Shown one piece after another: positions 1 through 11,386 of a stretch of 61,627 bases of DNA; position 1 is the stretch's first letter; each line of letters starts with the position of its first letter. A program made the translations under genes and the position numbers. The notes beneath the pieces are model-generated. The model saw nothing but the letters and a program-made list of their open reading frames with translations, had not been told where the DNA came from and ran no database searches. This DNA comes from Bremia lactucae (Eukaryota > Oomycota > Peronosporomycetes > Peronosporales > Peronosporaceae), in NCBI RefSeq assembly GCF_004359215.1, contig NC_090611.1, positions 2,029,196 through 2,090,822 on the forward strand, written 5' to 3'.

Positions 1-994
1 AAGTTGCATCGGTTGTCACGTGAGGCTGGACTTCCATGCCTCACGTGGGGTGATCCCTGTCCGTGTTGTGTAGACAACTCGAAGAGGGTAAAAGGGGATG
101 TCTATTCCCTTTCTTCGCCCTGGGGAAGGGCTCGCATCTCTATTGAGATGCGTGACGCGATTGACGTTTTGCAATCGATTTACAGGCGCCAAGGGCGCGT
201 GTTTTCCGATGGGCCTTCTGAACCATCGGATGGGTCGCGTCATACTGACGGACGAGGCCGTCAACGTCAGCAACCAGCTAGGAGCGAGGCTCCCAGCTGT
301 CATGCGAAGGTGGATAACCACGCCAGCGAACAAGATACTCGTTCGCTGCCCCTTCACATCACGGTGGTTCTGGATACGTTCCACAACGAAATGCTAAACA
401 CCGTGGGAATCCACCAATGGTTGTGGTGGAGGAGGAAAAATTAGATTCGAACCTTATGTCGGATCTAATGTCGAGTATTAACAAAATCGATCACTTCCTC
501 CTTGATTTGGAGGAGGGACTTGACCACGAGCGCGGCAAGCGTCGCTCGTTGAAGTAGACGGTGCAGGCTCACCATATCGAGCGGTTGGAAGACCGTTCGA
601 AGAGTGCGTACTCCATGTTGGAGTACAAACGGAAGTATCATGCTGTTCGCGATGAGCTGTCGTCAGCTCATCGTAATTTTCGAGGATATTCAGAACCGGC
701 ATGAGAAACTTCAGGTTCAACATGAGAATCTGGTTCGCGATCACAAGAATCTTTTGGGGATTCTTGAAAAGGGTGGTCAAATCCGTTCTCGGAAGAAGCC
801 GCGTGCTGATGGTACGGGCGGAGCCGACCAACGTAAAACGTAGGATGCGTTCGCATCCTACGTGGCAATTCTATTGTGTACGCATTGCCTCTGCGATGCA
901 GTACACGGAAAGGCCCAATGAACTTGGGTAGTAGTTTACTGCTACCCACATTAGTGACTAATCGCTTAGGTAAGTTTACCGTAGAGAGTAGCAC
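1..994 (-). pseudogene. Ty3/gypsy chromovirus pol 3' fragment (integrase C-term + chromodomain)
   Basis: Read on the minus strand, about 994-790 encodes the integrase C-terminal GPF/Y module (KLLPKFIGPFRVL, then MRTHPTFYVGRLRPY). After a low-complexity linker in shifted frames, about 390-190 encodes a chromodomain: VERIQNHRDVKGQRTS, then in another frame YLVRWRGYPPSHDSWEPRS, a stop, and LVADVDGLVRQYD. Frameshifts and stops mean it is dead. The upstream part (RT, RNase H, integrase core) is absent: at about 1,000 the sequence switches to a plus-strand pol fragment, so two elements meet head to head. The downstream part lies outside the window. Confidence 0.8.
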
Positions 995-1029
995 TGCCTG
1001 TCATTTGACATCGATTACATTTTTGCAAT

Positions 1030-3527
1030 TCTATCAGATCCTTATGCGCGAACAGGATACCCCGCTCACAGCAGTAAGCACCCCTAGCGAAATGCTATGG
1101 GAGGGGCTAGCTATACCACAAGGGCTTAGTAATGCCTCTGCGACACTTAACAGATGTGTACCAATCGGTTGAGATCGGTACGGGATTTCGCACCGAGTTT
1201 TTCTGATGACGTCTTCGTTCATAGCAGAGCCATGAACGGAAAGTCGGATGTTGCAGTTCATCGTACCGACGTCCGCAAGAATCTTACACTTATGCGTAAG
1301 CACAAGTTGAAGGCAAATCTCAAGAAGTGTATAGTCGCTACAAGCGAAATACCACTTCTTCGGTTCATCGTGGGTAATACGGTGTTCGCCCGGATCCAGA
1401 ACAGGTCAAGGCAATCACCGATTGGCCTGTGGCAGTCGATGTAAAAGGACTTTTATAGTTCCTCGGCTTAGCGGCGTACCTGCACAAGTACTCACGCAAT
1501 TTATGCCGAAACGTCAGAACATCTTTCTTCTTTGTTGAAGAAAAATGTAAAGTGGTCATGGAACGCTGATTGTTAGCGTTCCTTTGAGGATATAAGCAAG
1601 CTTGATGCAATCGCCAATCCTGGGGATTGCTAGACGGCGCAAAGCGCGTCGTCTGTTATCAATCGCGTCAGCTTCAACCAGCTGAAACGCAATAACCCAG
1701 TGCATAACAAGGAGCTCCTTGCCATCAAATATGCACTGGCTAAATTTAGAGTATATCTCTTGGGAGATAGACCGTTCAGTGTTTATCGGACCATGCCTCT
1801 TTAGGCATGGCCGTAAACAGTCCACATCTCTCGCAAAGAATTGCAAGATGGGTGTCTTTCTTCGTAGACTACAACTTCTCCGTGAAATATAAACGGACGA
1901 CCTAATGTCGTCGCTGATGCCCTTTCACGCCGGTCCGATGTTGAACCGGCTGCGCAAAACAGTAGTGAAGATAAGCTCCCTGTTGCAACAATTAACAGTG
2001 AGCATGAGCCCACTGATGCAACGATAAGCGTTCCGTCCTCAACATTTCTTGACAACGTCAGAAGATCCGATCAAGCCGATGAGGCGCTTAAAAAGTTAAT
2101 TGATTTCAAAGGAAATTTATCACACCAATCATTGAAACGATTGTCGAAATTATTTGGATCCTCAACGGATCGGTCACAACACGCAATGAGTTAGGTCTTC
2201 TCACGTCCACGATGCACATTTATTGGTGCATCGTGGCACTCATACATGACGTGTAAACGCAAATCATTATGGGTGAGGATGGCGGCGAGAGGAGTGTCGC
2301 CAGCGATGGCTGTGCGAGAGTAACTCTTTTTCATGTGGGGACTCGCTCGAGCAAAGAACAATCTAGCTCTTGCTCATCACGCATTTACCCTTCAGTCATA
2401 ACGAAGGATACCAATGTGGATTCAATCAACATTGAAGTGGATAAACCAAGTAGTAGCGATAATGCTATTTCTGACTTCAATAACGATGCCGAAATACTAG
2501 CATCGAAAGCAATAAGATTAGTGAGAACAGTAATGCTCTCTCACTCATGAGGAGAATGACATCTCTGCAGTGCGCACCGGTCGAACCGAAACAAAAACAA
2601 AACTGAGACAGAGCCAGAAAAGCATTGGTCCGTTTCGTACAGGATTCCAGCACTGATGCAGTGGACCGACAGAAACGGAACTCTGACAAAAATGGATGAG
2701 CAAACATTGTTTCATTTAATATTAATGACCTAGTCCTACCCTCTAAGGAAAGCCTACCAAAGCATGTAGTGACGAATCTGAGCAGTGATAAATTACTGCC
2801 CGAGTATATCGGCCCGTATCGTGTACTGCACCACCAAGGCAATACGTACACGATCGAGTTGCCTCGTAGAATGCGTACGCATCCTACCTTCATTTCGGGC
2901 GTCTTCGCCCGTACCATCAGTGCGTAGGCTTCTTTGGTTTCGAATCACCCCGGAATGGCTTAGGCGTCTGCCAAAGCCTGATGGCCCCGAGCTAAAGCAT
3001 GATAGTCTCGGGACAGAATCCGGTTCTCACGAACCAGACGTTTAAATACATCGTCCAAGGATGATATCTGTTTTTGAAGTGACTGAGGTGTCTGTTCGTT
3101 CGCCAGTTGATCAACTGCAACTTGAGCACAGTTTTTCAACTGGTCACGAGAAACATTGTCGACGTCACCGCTAACTCGCGGCGACGGGATCGCTCGTGAA
3201 CAATGCGCTCCAGTAAATAATGAAGGACGTGATCTAAGTCACGGTGTTGACTCGGGTTCGAAGAACGAGGCGACCCCAAATTCCCCTCCTACTCCACATC
3301 CATTGACGAATTCAAGTGATGAAAAGCGTTTCTTGTTGAATGCTTATCGATCACCGTGCTCGAATAAGTTATCTCGTTCAGTGGCGAGGGTATCCATCCT
3401 CGCATGATGATTAAGAACTTTGTTCCCAACTGATCATGGACGTTCCGGGTCTCGTTCGACAGTACGACGAGACCCATCCTCCTCGACAGAAGGTCCATCA
3501 GAGAATAAGCGCTTCCCGCGCTCGTAA
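1030..3527 (+). pseudogene. Degenerate chromovirus pol (RT - RNase H - IN - chromodomain)
   Basis: Plus-strand pieces in canonical order but in different frames. RT: YQILMREQDTPLTAVSTPS (1,031 on), a damaged catalytic box with SDDVFVHSRAM (about 1,200), LMRKHKLKANLKKC (1,290). RNase H: SDHASLGMAVNSPHLSQRIA (1,788). Integrase linker ATISVPSSTFLDNV (about 2,020) and NNLALAHHAFTLQS (2,355). IN C-terminus: DKLLPEYIGPYRVLHHQGN (2,787), then MRTHPTFISGVF. Chromodomain: SYLVQWRGYPSSHDD, TAA, ELCSQLIMDVPGLVRQYDE (3,366-3,460). RT fingers and all of gag/protease are missing. Multiple stops: inactive. Confidence 0.78.
2190..2330 (-). other. Locally inverted integrase N-terminal patch
   Basis: Within the plus-strand pol copy this ~140-bp patch encodes integrase zinc-domain sequence only on the minus strand (LRLHVMYECHDAP, then HRGREKT). 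The flanks, up to about 2,150 and from 2,340 on, encode integrase on the plus strand. It matches the same domain in the minus-strand element at about 51,780. It could be a small inversion or a patch from another copy; boundaries are approximate. Confidence 0.5.
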
Positions 3528-3539
3528 AATGATTGGAGG

Positions 3540-4400
3540 TTCTCGATTTCTTCGCGCACCTCACAAGAGATGAGCGTCCTCCGATGAAGGTTTTTAAGAG
3601 AGTATGCCTCCTTAGCGGCATGACCTGCACTCTAGACAAACTGTGCAGCTTAGAACGTGCACTGACTACGGTCCATTTTTCGACCCGGACACTGAAAGTG
3701 TCCAGTTTGTCAAGCAAGGTCTTACTACCAATTCTTGTACATTCTGTACGAATGCTTCCCAAGCTTATAACAAAGGAGTGTCATCCTTTGCCTGCTTATA
3801 TATGTACCACCGATGCCGAAAAAAGGCATCGATGAATAATTCCGTATCGTCCTCACAAAGCTTGTGAAGCCTGGATGAGTCGACAAACAAATATGGTATC
3901 GACCGTTGGTTATACCAGACCAATGAGTTAGGTTGCTCTTAGAGGGTACCAAGGCTTCTATTTGGGAGCAAACCGCAAGCATTGCGGTCCCTCTCCCGTT
4001 GTTTATGTTAACGTTAACGCTAACGTTACTCTCGGAGTGATCGGTTAGAATCATTCCGTCCCTGGTGATGCATACTACCACCACCAGTAGCATGCTTACC
4101 GAAGTGACCTTACGATCACTTCGTTCCTGGTGATGCATACTAACATCACCAGAGTTATCGTCGTCCATGGAGTTATCACAAAATGGCTCCGCATTAAAAG
4201 GGCATGACAAAATGTTAAACAACTTTGTCATCACCTCTTTGGTTCTCACGTTAGAGCCAGTAGATTATACTGCGTGGCCCCGGTTGATCCGGAGGCTTAA
4301 CAGTTGCCATTGAGTTGGGCGATGACGCCGACTTGGCCCAGTCACATAAGATGGGACTTGTCACCGCCACCTGCAATGGGAGTTGCAGGTGACTTATATC
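3540..4400 (-). pseudogene. Antisense gag-like ORF between chromodomain and 3' LTR
   Basis: Minus-strand open stretches (4,249-3,725, 174 codons; a shifted frame to about 3,560) encode a protein related to those at 50,735-49,950 and 47,840-47,400: a basic N-terminus with TKEVMTKLF, LPSKSNLTHWSG-type motif, RYHI...STHPGF, then a Trp/Lys-rich helical stretch. It lies directly downstream of the plus-strand chromodomain (ends about 3,527) and upstream of a plus-oriented LTR (4,667), so it is antisense to pol. I do not recognise the family; capsid-like is only an impression. It is decayed by several frameshifts. Confidence 0.5.
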
Positions 4401-4666
4401 AGTCGTCAATTGGAGTAGGGGGTTATATTTCCCCGCAGTAGACGCATTAGCGTCTACTGAACGTGTTCATTGCTAACAGTTGCAATGAGCTTTGTAGCTG
4501 CCAGCTTTACTGCCCTACAGGCAACGCGTACGGATTTCGGTACCATGCGCTATCAAATTGAAATTTAAATAAGACCAACAAGTGCTAATTTACAGAGAGA
4601 GACATAATAGTACTCTCTGTCACTTTACATCTGTCATTGAAGTGACTGCTGTTTATGAAGAAGTGA

Positions 4667-5170
4667 TGTATCGGCGTGTCCCTTGACGTAAAATGTTATT
4701 TCTTTCAAGAGGAATTATACATAATATTTTCTTATGAGAGCAACTTAATAAAGAAGTTCATAATTATAATCTTTCAATAATTTTGACTTAATAGTTCCAA
4801 TATTACCAAATGTGGTAATACTGACGCAATAAGACGTTAGTTCCTTTTATGAGTTGATTTAAGTTTGAGTCATTTCCGCCAATCGTTGCAAGACACGATT
4901 AGGCGTCGCGCAAGGCGCATTGCATTGTTTTAATATATGTAAGCCAGTAGATCGAAGATCGTTACGAAAAAGAGAATATATTAATACAGTATAACTTTTT
5001 CCATATTATAAAGCCTTAGTATTTACCTTTAGTAGCTAAGACTTCTCAGCTACCTGGAACCTTCCTCTTCACGTCTTGTACGTGAAGTAGTCGAGGCACT
5101 TCACCTTCACTGTTATTAGTGTAGGTTGACTAGTACTGTTATCAGTATTAGCAAAGGGTGCCCTTTTACA
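4667..5170 (+). repeat. LTR, plus orientation (504 bp)
   Basis: Begins TGTATCGGCGTGTCCC and ends GTGCCCTTTTACA. Immediately upstream is a purine-rich GAAGAAGTGA, like the polypurine tract of a 3' LTR. A close relative in reverse orientation lies at 44,196-44,698, and a more distant plus copy at 48,681-49,144, which share the TTCACTGTTATnAnnGnAG... and TAGTATnnACCTTTAGTAGCTAAG segments near the 3' end. No primer-binding site follows, which fits a 3' or solo LTR. No target-site duplication was found. Confidence 0.65.
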
Positions 5171-5466
5171 ATAGGGGGATAGTTATAGCGTGAGGTATGT
5201 TGTCCTTACGCATGTAAGATTTAGATTCATCGCATATATATGTCAGTGGTGAAATGAGGGGTGAAACAACATCACTCCTGAGGCCGACGCCGGGCAGCCA
5301 TCTGCATACCAGCCCTGACCACTTTCCGCTAACTGCACCGTTTCTATTCTATAACAATAAAACCACCCTTTCAACACCACTTTCATGTCTTCTTCTCCCG
5401 CGCCAATCACGTCTGCTTTGTAATTACCTGTGCCGTCTTTATCCACATCATTACCACACAATAACA

Positions 5467-5790
5467 TGCCTTCCGCCCCAGAGGTTGAGTTTTCCAGCCG
5501 GGACCAGCTTGGGGATGCTGTGCAGCTTTTTGCACGCGGTCAAGGCTATGCTGTTTCGATACAAGGCTCGATTACAGGAAGGCGGATATTCCAGCCGGGA
5601 CCAGCTTGGGAATGCTGTGCAGTTTCTTGCACGTGGTCAAGGCTATGCTGTTCGATACAAGGCTCAATTACAGGAAGGCGGATACACCTAAAATGTAACC
5701 GACGAGCCGTAAATGCGCAAAAGCTGGGAAATTTCCCGGAGGCCCTAGCGTGGGAAGAAAAATTCAATACAACTTTTGCAAATCGATAGT
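5467..5790 (+). pseudogene. FAR1/MULE-like DNA-binding domain gene fragment
   Basis: An ATG at 5,467 opens MPSAPEVEFSSRDQLGDAVQ, continuing LFARGQGYAV. This F-S-x-x-x-L-x-x-A-(V)-x-x-F-A-x-x-x-G-Y-A-V pattern resembles the N-terminus of FAR1-type (WRKY-GCM1 superfamily) domains found in Mutator-like transposases and related regulators. A Lys-Cys-Asn-Arg stretch follows in a shifted frame (about 5,690). The 200 bp upstream are pyrimidine-rich, like a captured 5' leader. The reading frame is broken and there is no transposase domain. The same fragment is in arm 2 (43,903-43,640, minus). The family assignment rests on pattern only. Confidence 0.35.
5492..5685 (+). repeat. 97-bp tandem duplication in the FAR1-like fragment
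   Basis: Two adjacent near-identical units start at 5,492 and 5,589 (both TTCCAGCCGGGACCAGCTTG). The first has one extra T in the GCTGTTTCGATAC tract, so the copies sit in different frames. Arm 2 has a single unit at about 43,790-43,885, so the duplication arose after the arms separated. Confidence 0.85.
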
Positions 5791-5829
5791 TTGGCTAAGA
5801 TCTACATCTCTGCAACCACCAGTCAAACG

Positions 5830-6910
5830 CACAGCCGATTGCAAAAACACTGGCGTCACAGACCACATGAAATATTCTGTCTTGGTCCGGAAAATGCCAG
5901 AATTGGCGATTGCATCAAGCTTTGCTTAATATTCTCCAAGGAACGCCGACAATCAGCGTTCAGTGACTGTTTTACATATTTCCTTAACAAAAAGAAAATA
6001 TGTACTGTCATTTCAGCATAATTGCGGGAGTATATACGCCGTTAAGCCGAGAAACATTCGAAGCCCCTTTACATCGACTGGAACAGGCCAGTCGGTATCG
6101 CAGTGGTTTTTTCCGGATCAGGACATACACCGTGTTTACCCACGATGCACCCAAGAATTGGTATTTCGCTTGCAGCGAATATACACTTCTTGAGATTTGA
6201 ATGCAGCTTATGCTTACGCATAAGTGTAAGAACCTTTCGGACGTGGGTACGATATACTTCAACATCTAACTTTCAGTTCTTGGCTCTGCTATGAGCGAAG
6301 ACGTCAACACAATAGATCGGTGCGAAGTCCCGCGCCGATCTCAACAGATTGATTACACATCTGTTAATACCGCAGGTCACCTGACTTCGGTTTGGTCTAC
6401 TTTCAGTTGCATAAGCCTCTCGCAGGAGCACATCCTTTCCGGTGTCCTGCGTATTGTTAGCAGCTGTGCATCTACGCCAGTCTGGCCATGGTTGGCAAGA
6501 CGCCAACCATGGCATGCCTAGGATGAGGTCATACGGACTCATCATACCTAGCACTGTGAACTTCTCTTTACAGGAGAAGTCACTTAAACTGAAGGCGAGT
6601 TCAACTTGAACACCCTCGGATTATACGAGTGCGCCGTTCGCTAAACGAACGCTCGCCTCTTCTCGTTACCATCTTGGCAAAGCGACTCATCCATCGCCGA
6701 TCTCAGTTTTAAAGCTGCGAATCTCACAAAATTCAGTGATGCACCATAACTCACGAGAAGGATCATCAGATTGTCATAGCCTCGTACTCGAACGCTATAG
6801 ACCAGCAAGGTTGAGGTCCCAAACATCGGAACCTCAGGTATAATGCTACTCATTTGTTCGATAACTCTGAACTTAGTGGTAGCTCTAGAGTCCGCCGTCA
6901 GTAAGACATC
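5830..6910 (-). pseudogene. Ty3/gypsy protease-RT fragment, minus strand
   Basis: Minus-strand pieces: protease-like STLLVYSVRVRGYD and LLVSYGASLNFVRFAALKLR (about 6,820-6,700; the expected D-S-G is replaced by S-Y-G), MSPYDLILGMPWLA (about 6,540), then a deletion straight into RT (RSARDFAPIYCVDVFAHSRA, 6,340; FDD replaced by C-V-D), KHKLHSNLKKCIF and RNase H debris to about 5,830. It meets the plus-strand pol fragment head to head at about 6,910-6,930. Confidence 0.7.
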
Positions 6911-6929
6911 ACGATCGGCCGATAGGGGC

Positions 6930-9814
6930 ATCGGGCACGGAATTGATTTGGATCCTGACACCAAGTATTGTGTGACCAGGCAGTGGCCGTTGCCGAAGGG
7001 ACAAGTTTATTATATCGATGAGTTCCTCGACAAACGATCCAAGGCGGGACATCTGCCATAGAGCAAGTGGCCTCACTGCAGCCCGAATTTTTGTGAGCGT
7101 AAGGCCACAGGTGGATGGCGCGTGGTTCGTGCTTGCAATAAGCTCGACACGGCCACCATTCCGGCGCAAACGCCAATCCCGCGAAAGATGTTTTGTTAAC
7201 TCCAGGGAAAGCTCACTAAATTTTCCGCTTAGGATTTAAGAGATGGTTACAATCAGGTACTCATGAGAGAGTCCGATGTAGCCAAAACGGCAGTAAGCAC
7301 CCCAAGCGGTATGCTTTGGGAGTGGCTTGTGATACCTCAAGGGTCAAAAATGCACCGGCAACCTTCAAATGATCGTAATTCACGCTAAGCGTCAGCACCG
7401 TGCCTAAGCGCCCTGTTACTTTGACGATGTTTTCGTGCGTAGTAGGACCGAGGACAGGCTGAGTGACATAGCGTAACACAAGCGTCTTGTGTTGAAGTCT
7501 CTGAGTGACGCTTAATTGTACGTCAACTTACTAAAGTGCGTCATAGGGGTCCCCGAGATACCTGTGCTAGGAATCGTAGGAACACATGGTGTACGAGTAT
7601 ACCTAGACAAGTTAAATCTGTAAGGGATTGGCCAATCCCACGACATGTGAAGGATTCGCTCAAATTCCTAGGGCTCGCTAACTAATTGCAAAAGTATAGC
7701 AAAAATTATGCGGAGCGAACTAAGCCCTTGTCTGGTCTCCTTTAAAAGGATGACGAATGGTTTTGGTCAAGGAACAAGTCGATGCTTTCACATCAGTGAA
7801 GCAATCCCTCGTTGAGGCACCGGTCGTGGCAGTGCTAGACGCGGATAAGCCCTTTAGCGTCGTCTGCGATGTATGTAATTTTGCAAGTAGCAGCGCGCTC
7901 ATGCAGAAGGATGACGACGGCAATGACCGTGTCATCTCTTAACAGTCCCGGCTTCTGAAAGCCGCAGAACTGAATTACCCTGTGCATGATTAGGAGCTAC
8001 TTTCAATAAAGTGTGCTCTTGTAAAGCTTCGCGTGCACCTATTGGGCACCGAACTATTTGTGGTTGATACGGATCACGCATCACTACGGACCGCAATAAA
8101 CTCACCACATCTCTCGCCTAGAATGGCAGGATGGCGCACATTCTTCTCTGAATTTAATTTCGAATTTGAATCCAAGCCGGGTAAGTCGAATGTCTTGGCT
8201 GACGCTTTATCGCGCAGACCGGACTTCGAGTTAAGACACCAGGAAAGTGTGTCTCGTGCTTATGAGTCGTCAACGTTGGCAGCCATTAGGTCTACCACGT
8301 AACGAGCTCGTTAGCTATATACAAAAGAGCTACAATCAGGACGAGCATTGTCGCTGCTGTTGGATCACTCCGGTGGAGAAAGGTATCCCTTCCGTTCCAC
8401 CTGAAGGCTAAGCTAAATCGCTTTAGCCACAGCGATGGCCTATTATGGCATCAGCTGTCACCTTGTGATCCCTTGGGAATCTATGTCCCTCACATATCTC
8501 AATCTGAAGTTACTTCACGATCTCCATAATGCACCATCGAGTTGACATCTTGGCCGTGAAAATACATTTTAAAAGTCAGAGGAATTCTGGTGACTACACC
8601 TATATAGATGGGTGGCCAACTATATTCGCCGTTGCGAACAGTGTCAGCGCATTAAGCCTGCACCGTCCAGCAGTGCGCCACTGAAGCCGCTACCGATTCC
8701 AACCAACTGTTGGAAGTCAGTAAGTCTGGACTTCATGTTTGGCATGCCGCCCGATCATAAGGGTCGGACGGGGCTAGTCGTCTTTGTAGAGAGACGGAGC
8801 AAAATAGTGCATTCAGCACAATGTAGGACATCGATCACAGGCAAGGAGACAGCTTTCTTGTTCCTGGATGTATGCCGACTACATAGGATGCCCGAGTCTA
8901 TCGTATCGGCCGGGATCCACGTTTTACGTCTGGTTTCTGGCGTTATGTGTTTGAGCTGCTAGGTAGCAAGCTTCACAAATTAACAACCGATCATCCCCAG
9001 ACCGATGGTCAAACAGAACGTGCCAATCGGTTCGCGGCGAATGTCGTAGCACGATAGGGACTCGTAAGGAATGGAGCAAGCAATTGCTCTTTGTGAAGTT
9101 CGCTATAAATAACAGTGTCCACACCAGTACGGGTGAGACACCGTTTTATATTAACGAACTGCGCCTTTCTCGGTTGCAAGTCTCTTTTGTACGCAGCCCG
9201 AGTCGTAGTGGGGGGGGACTCCTCGCTACGCTCGGTGAAATTGAAAAAGAGGGACACAGTAAGGGAACCTGCCCTCGCGACCCTGCCAGTTTAGCAGTGG
9301 TCACGACACCAAAGGGTGTCAGGGCGGAGTCACGGTAAGAAATTCATGTGCCCCTAGACAATAGCAACGTTTCGTTATTGACAACAACGTCATATGACCG
9401 ACCTCTCGGCGGTGTCTTTGTCAAGTTGATGCCAAAAGCGTGAGCAAAGCTTAACGCTTCGTGGATGAGCGATTTACCATCACATGAAAGTTCGTGACGC
9501 GATGGCAAGCACACAGGACAAGCAAAAAACAAAATGCGCACGAACATGGCCGCAAAAACAAGGAAACGCTTTTGAATGGGAGAAAAGTACTAAGTACTGC
9601 TACTCTACCTAAAAATGCCGTATCTATATTACCTGGAGTAGCTATGAAATTACTGCCGCGTTACATAGGGCCATTTGCAGTTTTTAAGGAGGTCAAGGAC
9701 CTTAATTATAGGCTCACCCTCCCGCCGTACGTGAAGACGCACCCAGTCCTTTACGTGGATCGTCTGAAACGGTATGTTGATCCAGCAAAGATCACTTATC
9801 CAACTTCCGTCTAA
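6930..9814 (+). pseudogene. Ty3/gypsy pol fragment (RT - RNase H - IN), plus strand
   Basis: Plus-strand RT starts GIDLDPDTKYCVTRQWPLPK (6,942), with TGGWRVVRACNKLDTATIP (7,110) and MRESDVAKTAVSTPSGMLWE (7,264). RNase H: AVLDADKPFSVVCDV (about 7,830) and DTDHASLRTAINSPHLSPRM (8,067). Integrase: RRCEQCQRIKPAP (8,624), LDFMFGMPPD (8,727), DGQTERANRF (9,001). IN C-terminus: KLLPRYIGPFAVFKEV (9,651) and VKTHPVLYVDRLKRY. It is inactive: there are stops (for example after AKAGHLP at about 7,060 and at 7,680) and frameshifts. No chromodomain follows; at 9,814-9,906 the sequence ends in an odd NNEQA tail shared with arm 2. Confidence 0.8.
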
Positions 9815-11385
9815 GGATACCGACAGGGCAAGCGTGACATTTACGCTTGCGCCCAACATACTGCGTTGTATCGTGAGTAGCCCCAATAATGAACAAGCTT
9901 AGGTAGGTATCATGCGAGGGTGGACACCCTCGCCAATGAACGACCACCACCGTGAGAAAAGTGTTCGACTAGAAAACGCTTCTCACTACTCAAGTCCGTC
10001 AAAGAATGTGAAGGATGGGGAAAAATCGGATTCGCCTCACACGTCGAACCCGAGTGATCACAATGATTTGCATCACGTCCGCCGGTATTTACGGTAGGAC
10101 GTTGACCATAAGCGTTCCCGTCGTCGCGAGTAAGCGTCGATGGTCGATAATGTTTGTCGCGAACAGTTGCAAAATTCGTGCGCAAGTTGCGGTCGTTCAA
10201 CTGTCGAACGAACAAACGTAATAATCCCTTTGAGACGAGATGGTGATATATAGTCAAGAGACTTCGTCCTTGAAGGATGAAGTAAAACGTCTGATTCGTG
10301 AGAGCTAGACTCTTTCCCGAGACTATCAGGTTATGACTCGGGACCATCAGTGTTTGGCGGATTCCTTGGACCGTGCTGATTTGATTCGGAACCGGAAGAA
10401 GCCTCGTACTGATAGTGCGGGCGGAGATGTCCGACGTAAAATCTAGGATGCGTACGCATCCTACGAGGCAGATCGATTTTACGCATTGGCTTGGTGAGCA
10501 GTACACGAAACAGGCCGATATACCTGGGCAGTAATTAATTACTGCTGCATTCGTCACTACAGTAGATTTACCGTAGAAGCAGGACTAGGTCGTGAATGTT
10601 AATGAAAAGATTGTTTGCTCTTCCATTTATGTTAGCGCTCCATTTCTATCGGTCTCCCGATTCAGCAATGGACCCCTGCTCGAAATGGACCATTGCCATT
10701 CATCCAGCAGGAATTGCTCTGTCGACTCGGTATTGATTTTTTATTTTGAGTGTGCCCGGTGTGCAGTGCGTATATATCATTGTTTAGTGAGAGGATCATT
10801 GTTTCTCACTAAATAGCCCTTGGAGTCGAAATATCGTATCAATAAAGACACGAGCACAGCCTTCGGCTGCGATCGACTTCGGGCTGCAGCAAGGTAAACC
10901 AACTTGCTAAAACGATTAACAAACACAAAAATACCCTTAATCTTGTGATCGTCTTCGGAAATCCGAAGACGAAGTCCACAGATACGGACTGCCAACACTC
11001 TGCCGGTACAGGCAGAGGTTGTAGCGATTCACAAGATGAAGCACTGGGCTTCACCCATTGATAGACTTTGCAAGCAGGTTTAAACGTGCGGACGAATTCA
11101 GACTGGCGTAACCTGTAGAAATCGCGACTAATCGTGAGATAAGCTTTCCCACGCCCACGATGCCCACATTATAGGTGCATCGTGGCACCCATACATGATG
11201 CGTTAGCGCATATCATTATTAGAGGGGGTGACGACACGAGGTTTGTCGCCAGCAATGGCTCTGTACTACAGTAAATCATTGCTTTTTGTGTATCGATCTG
11301 TTGAGTATCGATGCAATTTAGTCGATCCTTTTAAGGATTGTTGTGATGGAAATCTAAGGTGTTCCATCAAATCTTTTAAGACTTT
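8921..11385. repeat. Left copy of a 2.47-kb direct duplication
   Basis: This sequence recurs at 11,387-13,851 at a constant offset of 2,466. Only an occasional substitution is visible, for example AAACGTCTG at about 10,290 versus AAACGGCTG at about 12,756. The left copy ends exactly at the single N (11,386). It covers the end of the plus-strand integrase (8,921-9,814) and the minus-strand integrase beyond 9,907. Confidence 0.9.
9907..11385 (-). pseudogene. Integrase, IN C-terminus and chromodomain start (left duplicate)
   Basis: A minus-strand ORF 10,557-9,910 (215 codons) runs through the IN C-terminal region and linker (cysteine-rich out-of-frame reading of the GPF module, then NLIVSGKSLALTNQTFYFIL and LSSEKRFLVEHFSHGGG). 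The last part is the start of a chromodomain, cut at 9,907. Integrase core pieces lie at 11,054-10,777: LPVPAECWQSVSVDFVFGFP with catalytic-type Asp, then VNRFSKLVYLAAARSRS. It duplicates 12,373-13,851. Confidence 0.7.
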
Positions 11386-11386
11386 N
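11386..11386. other. Assembly join (single N)
   Basis: A lone N separates the two copies of the 2.47-kb direct duplication: the left contig ends in ...TTTTAAGACTTT, and the right one restarts with GTTTTACGTCTGG, equal to the sequence at 8,921. This is what two overlapping but unmerged contigs produce. Confidence 0.85.

Larger units (their letters stand above)
4575..9906 (+). repeat. Large inverted repeat, arm 1 (~5.3 kb)
   Basis: From about 4,575 (tail of an element and its LTR) to 9,906, this segment recurs as a reverse complement in 27,977-30,454 plus 42,079-44,780, the latter interrupted by the nested element at 30,455-42,073. Shared order: LTR, FAR1-like fragment, pol fragment, head-to-head junction, opposite pol fragment, and an end at AATGAACAAnCTTAGGT. 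The shared junctions make one duplicated composite more likely than independent insertions. Arm 1 has a 97-bp tandem duplication that arm 2 lacks. Arm 2 has extra sequence at 43,320-43,640. Confidence 0.75.

Noticed and set aside
10592..10816. Plus-strand ORF repeated at 13,058-13,282
   Set aside because: Antisense to the minus-strand integrase region; appears twice only because of the assembly duplication.
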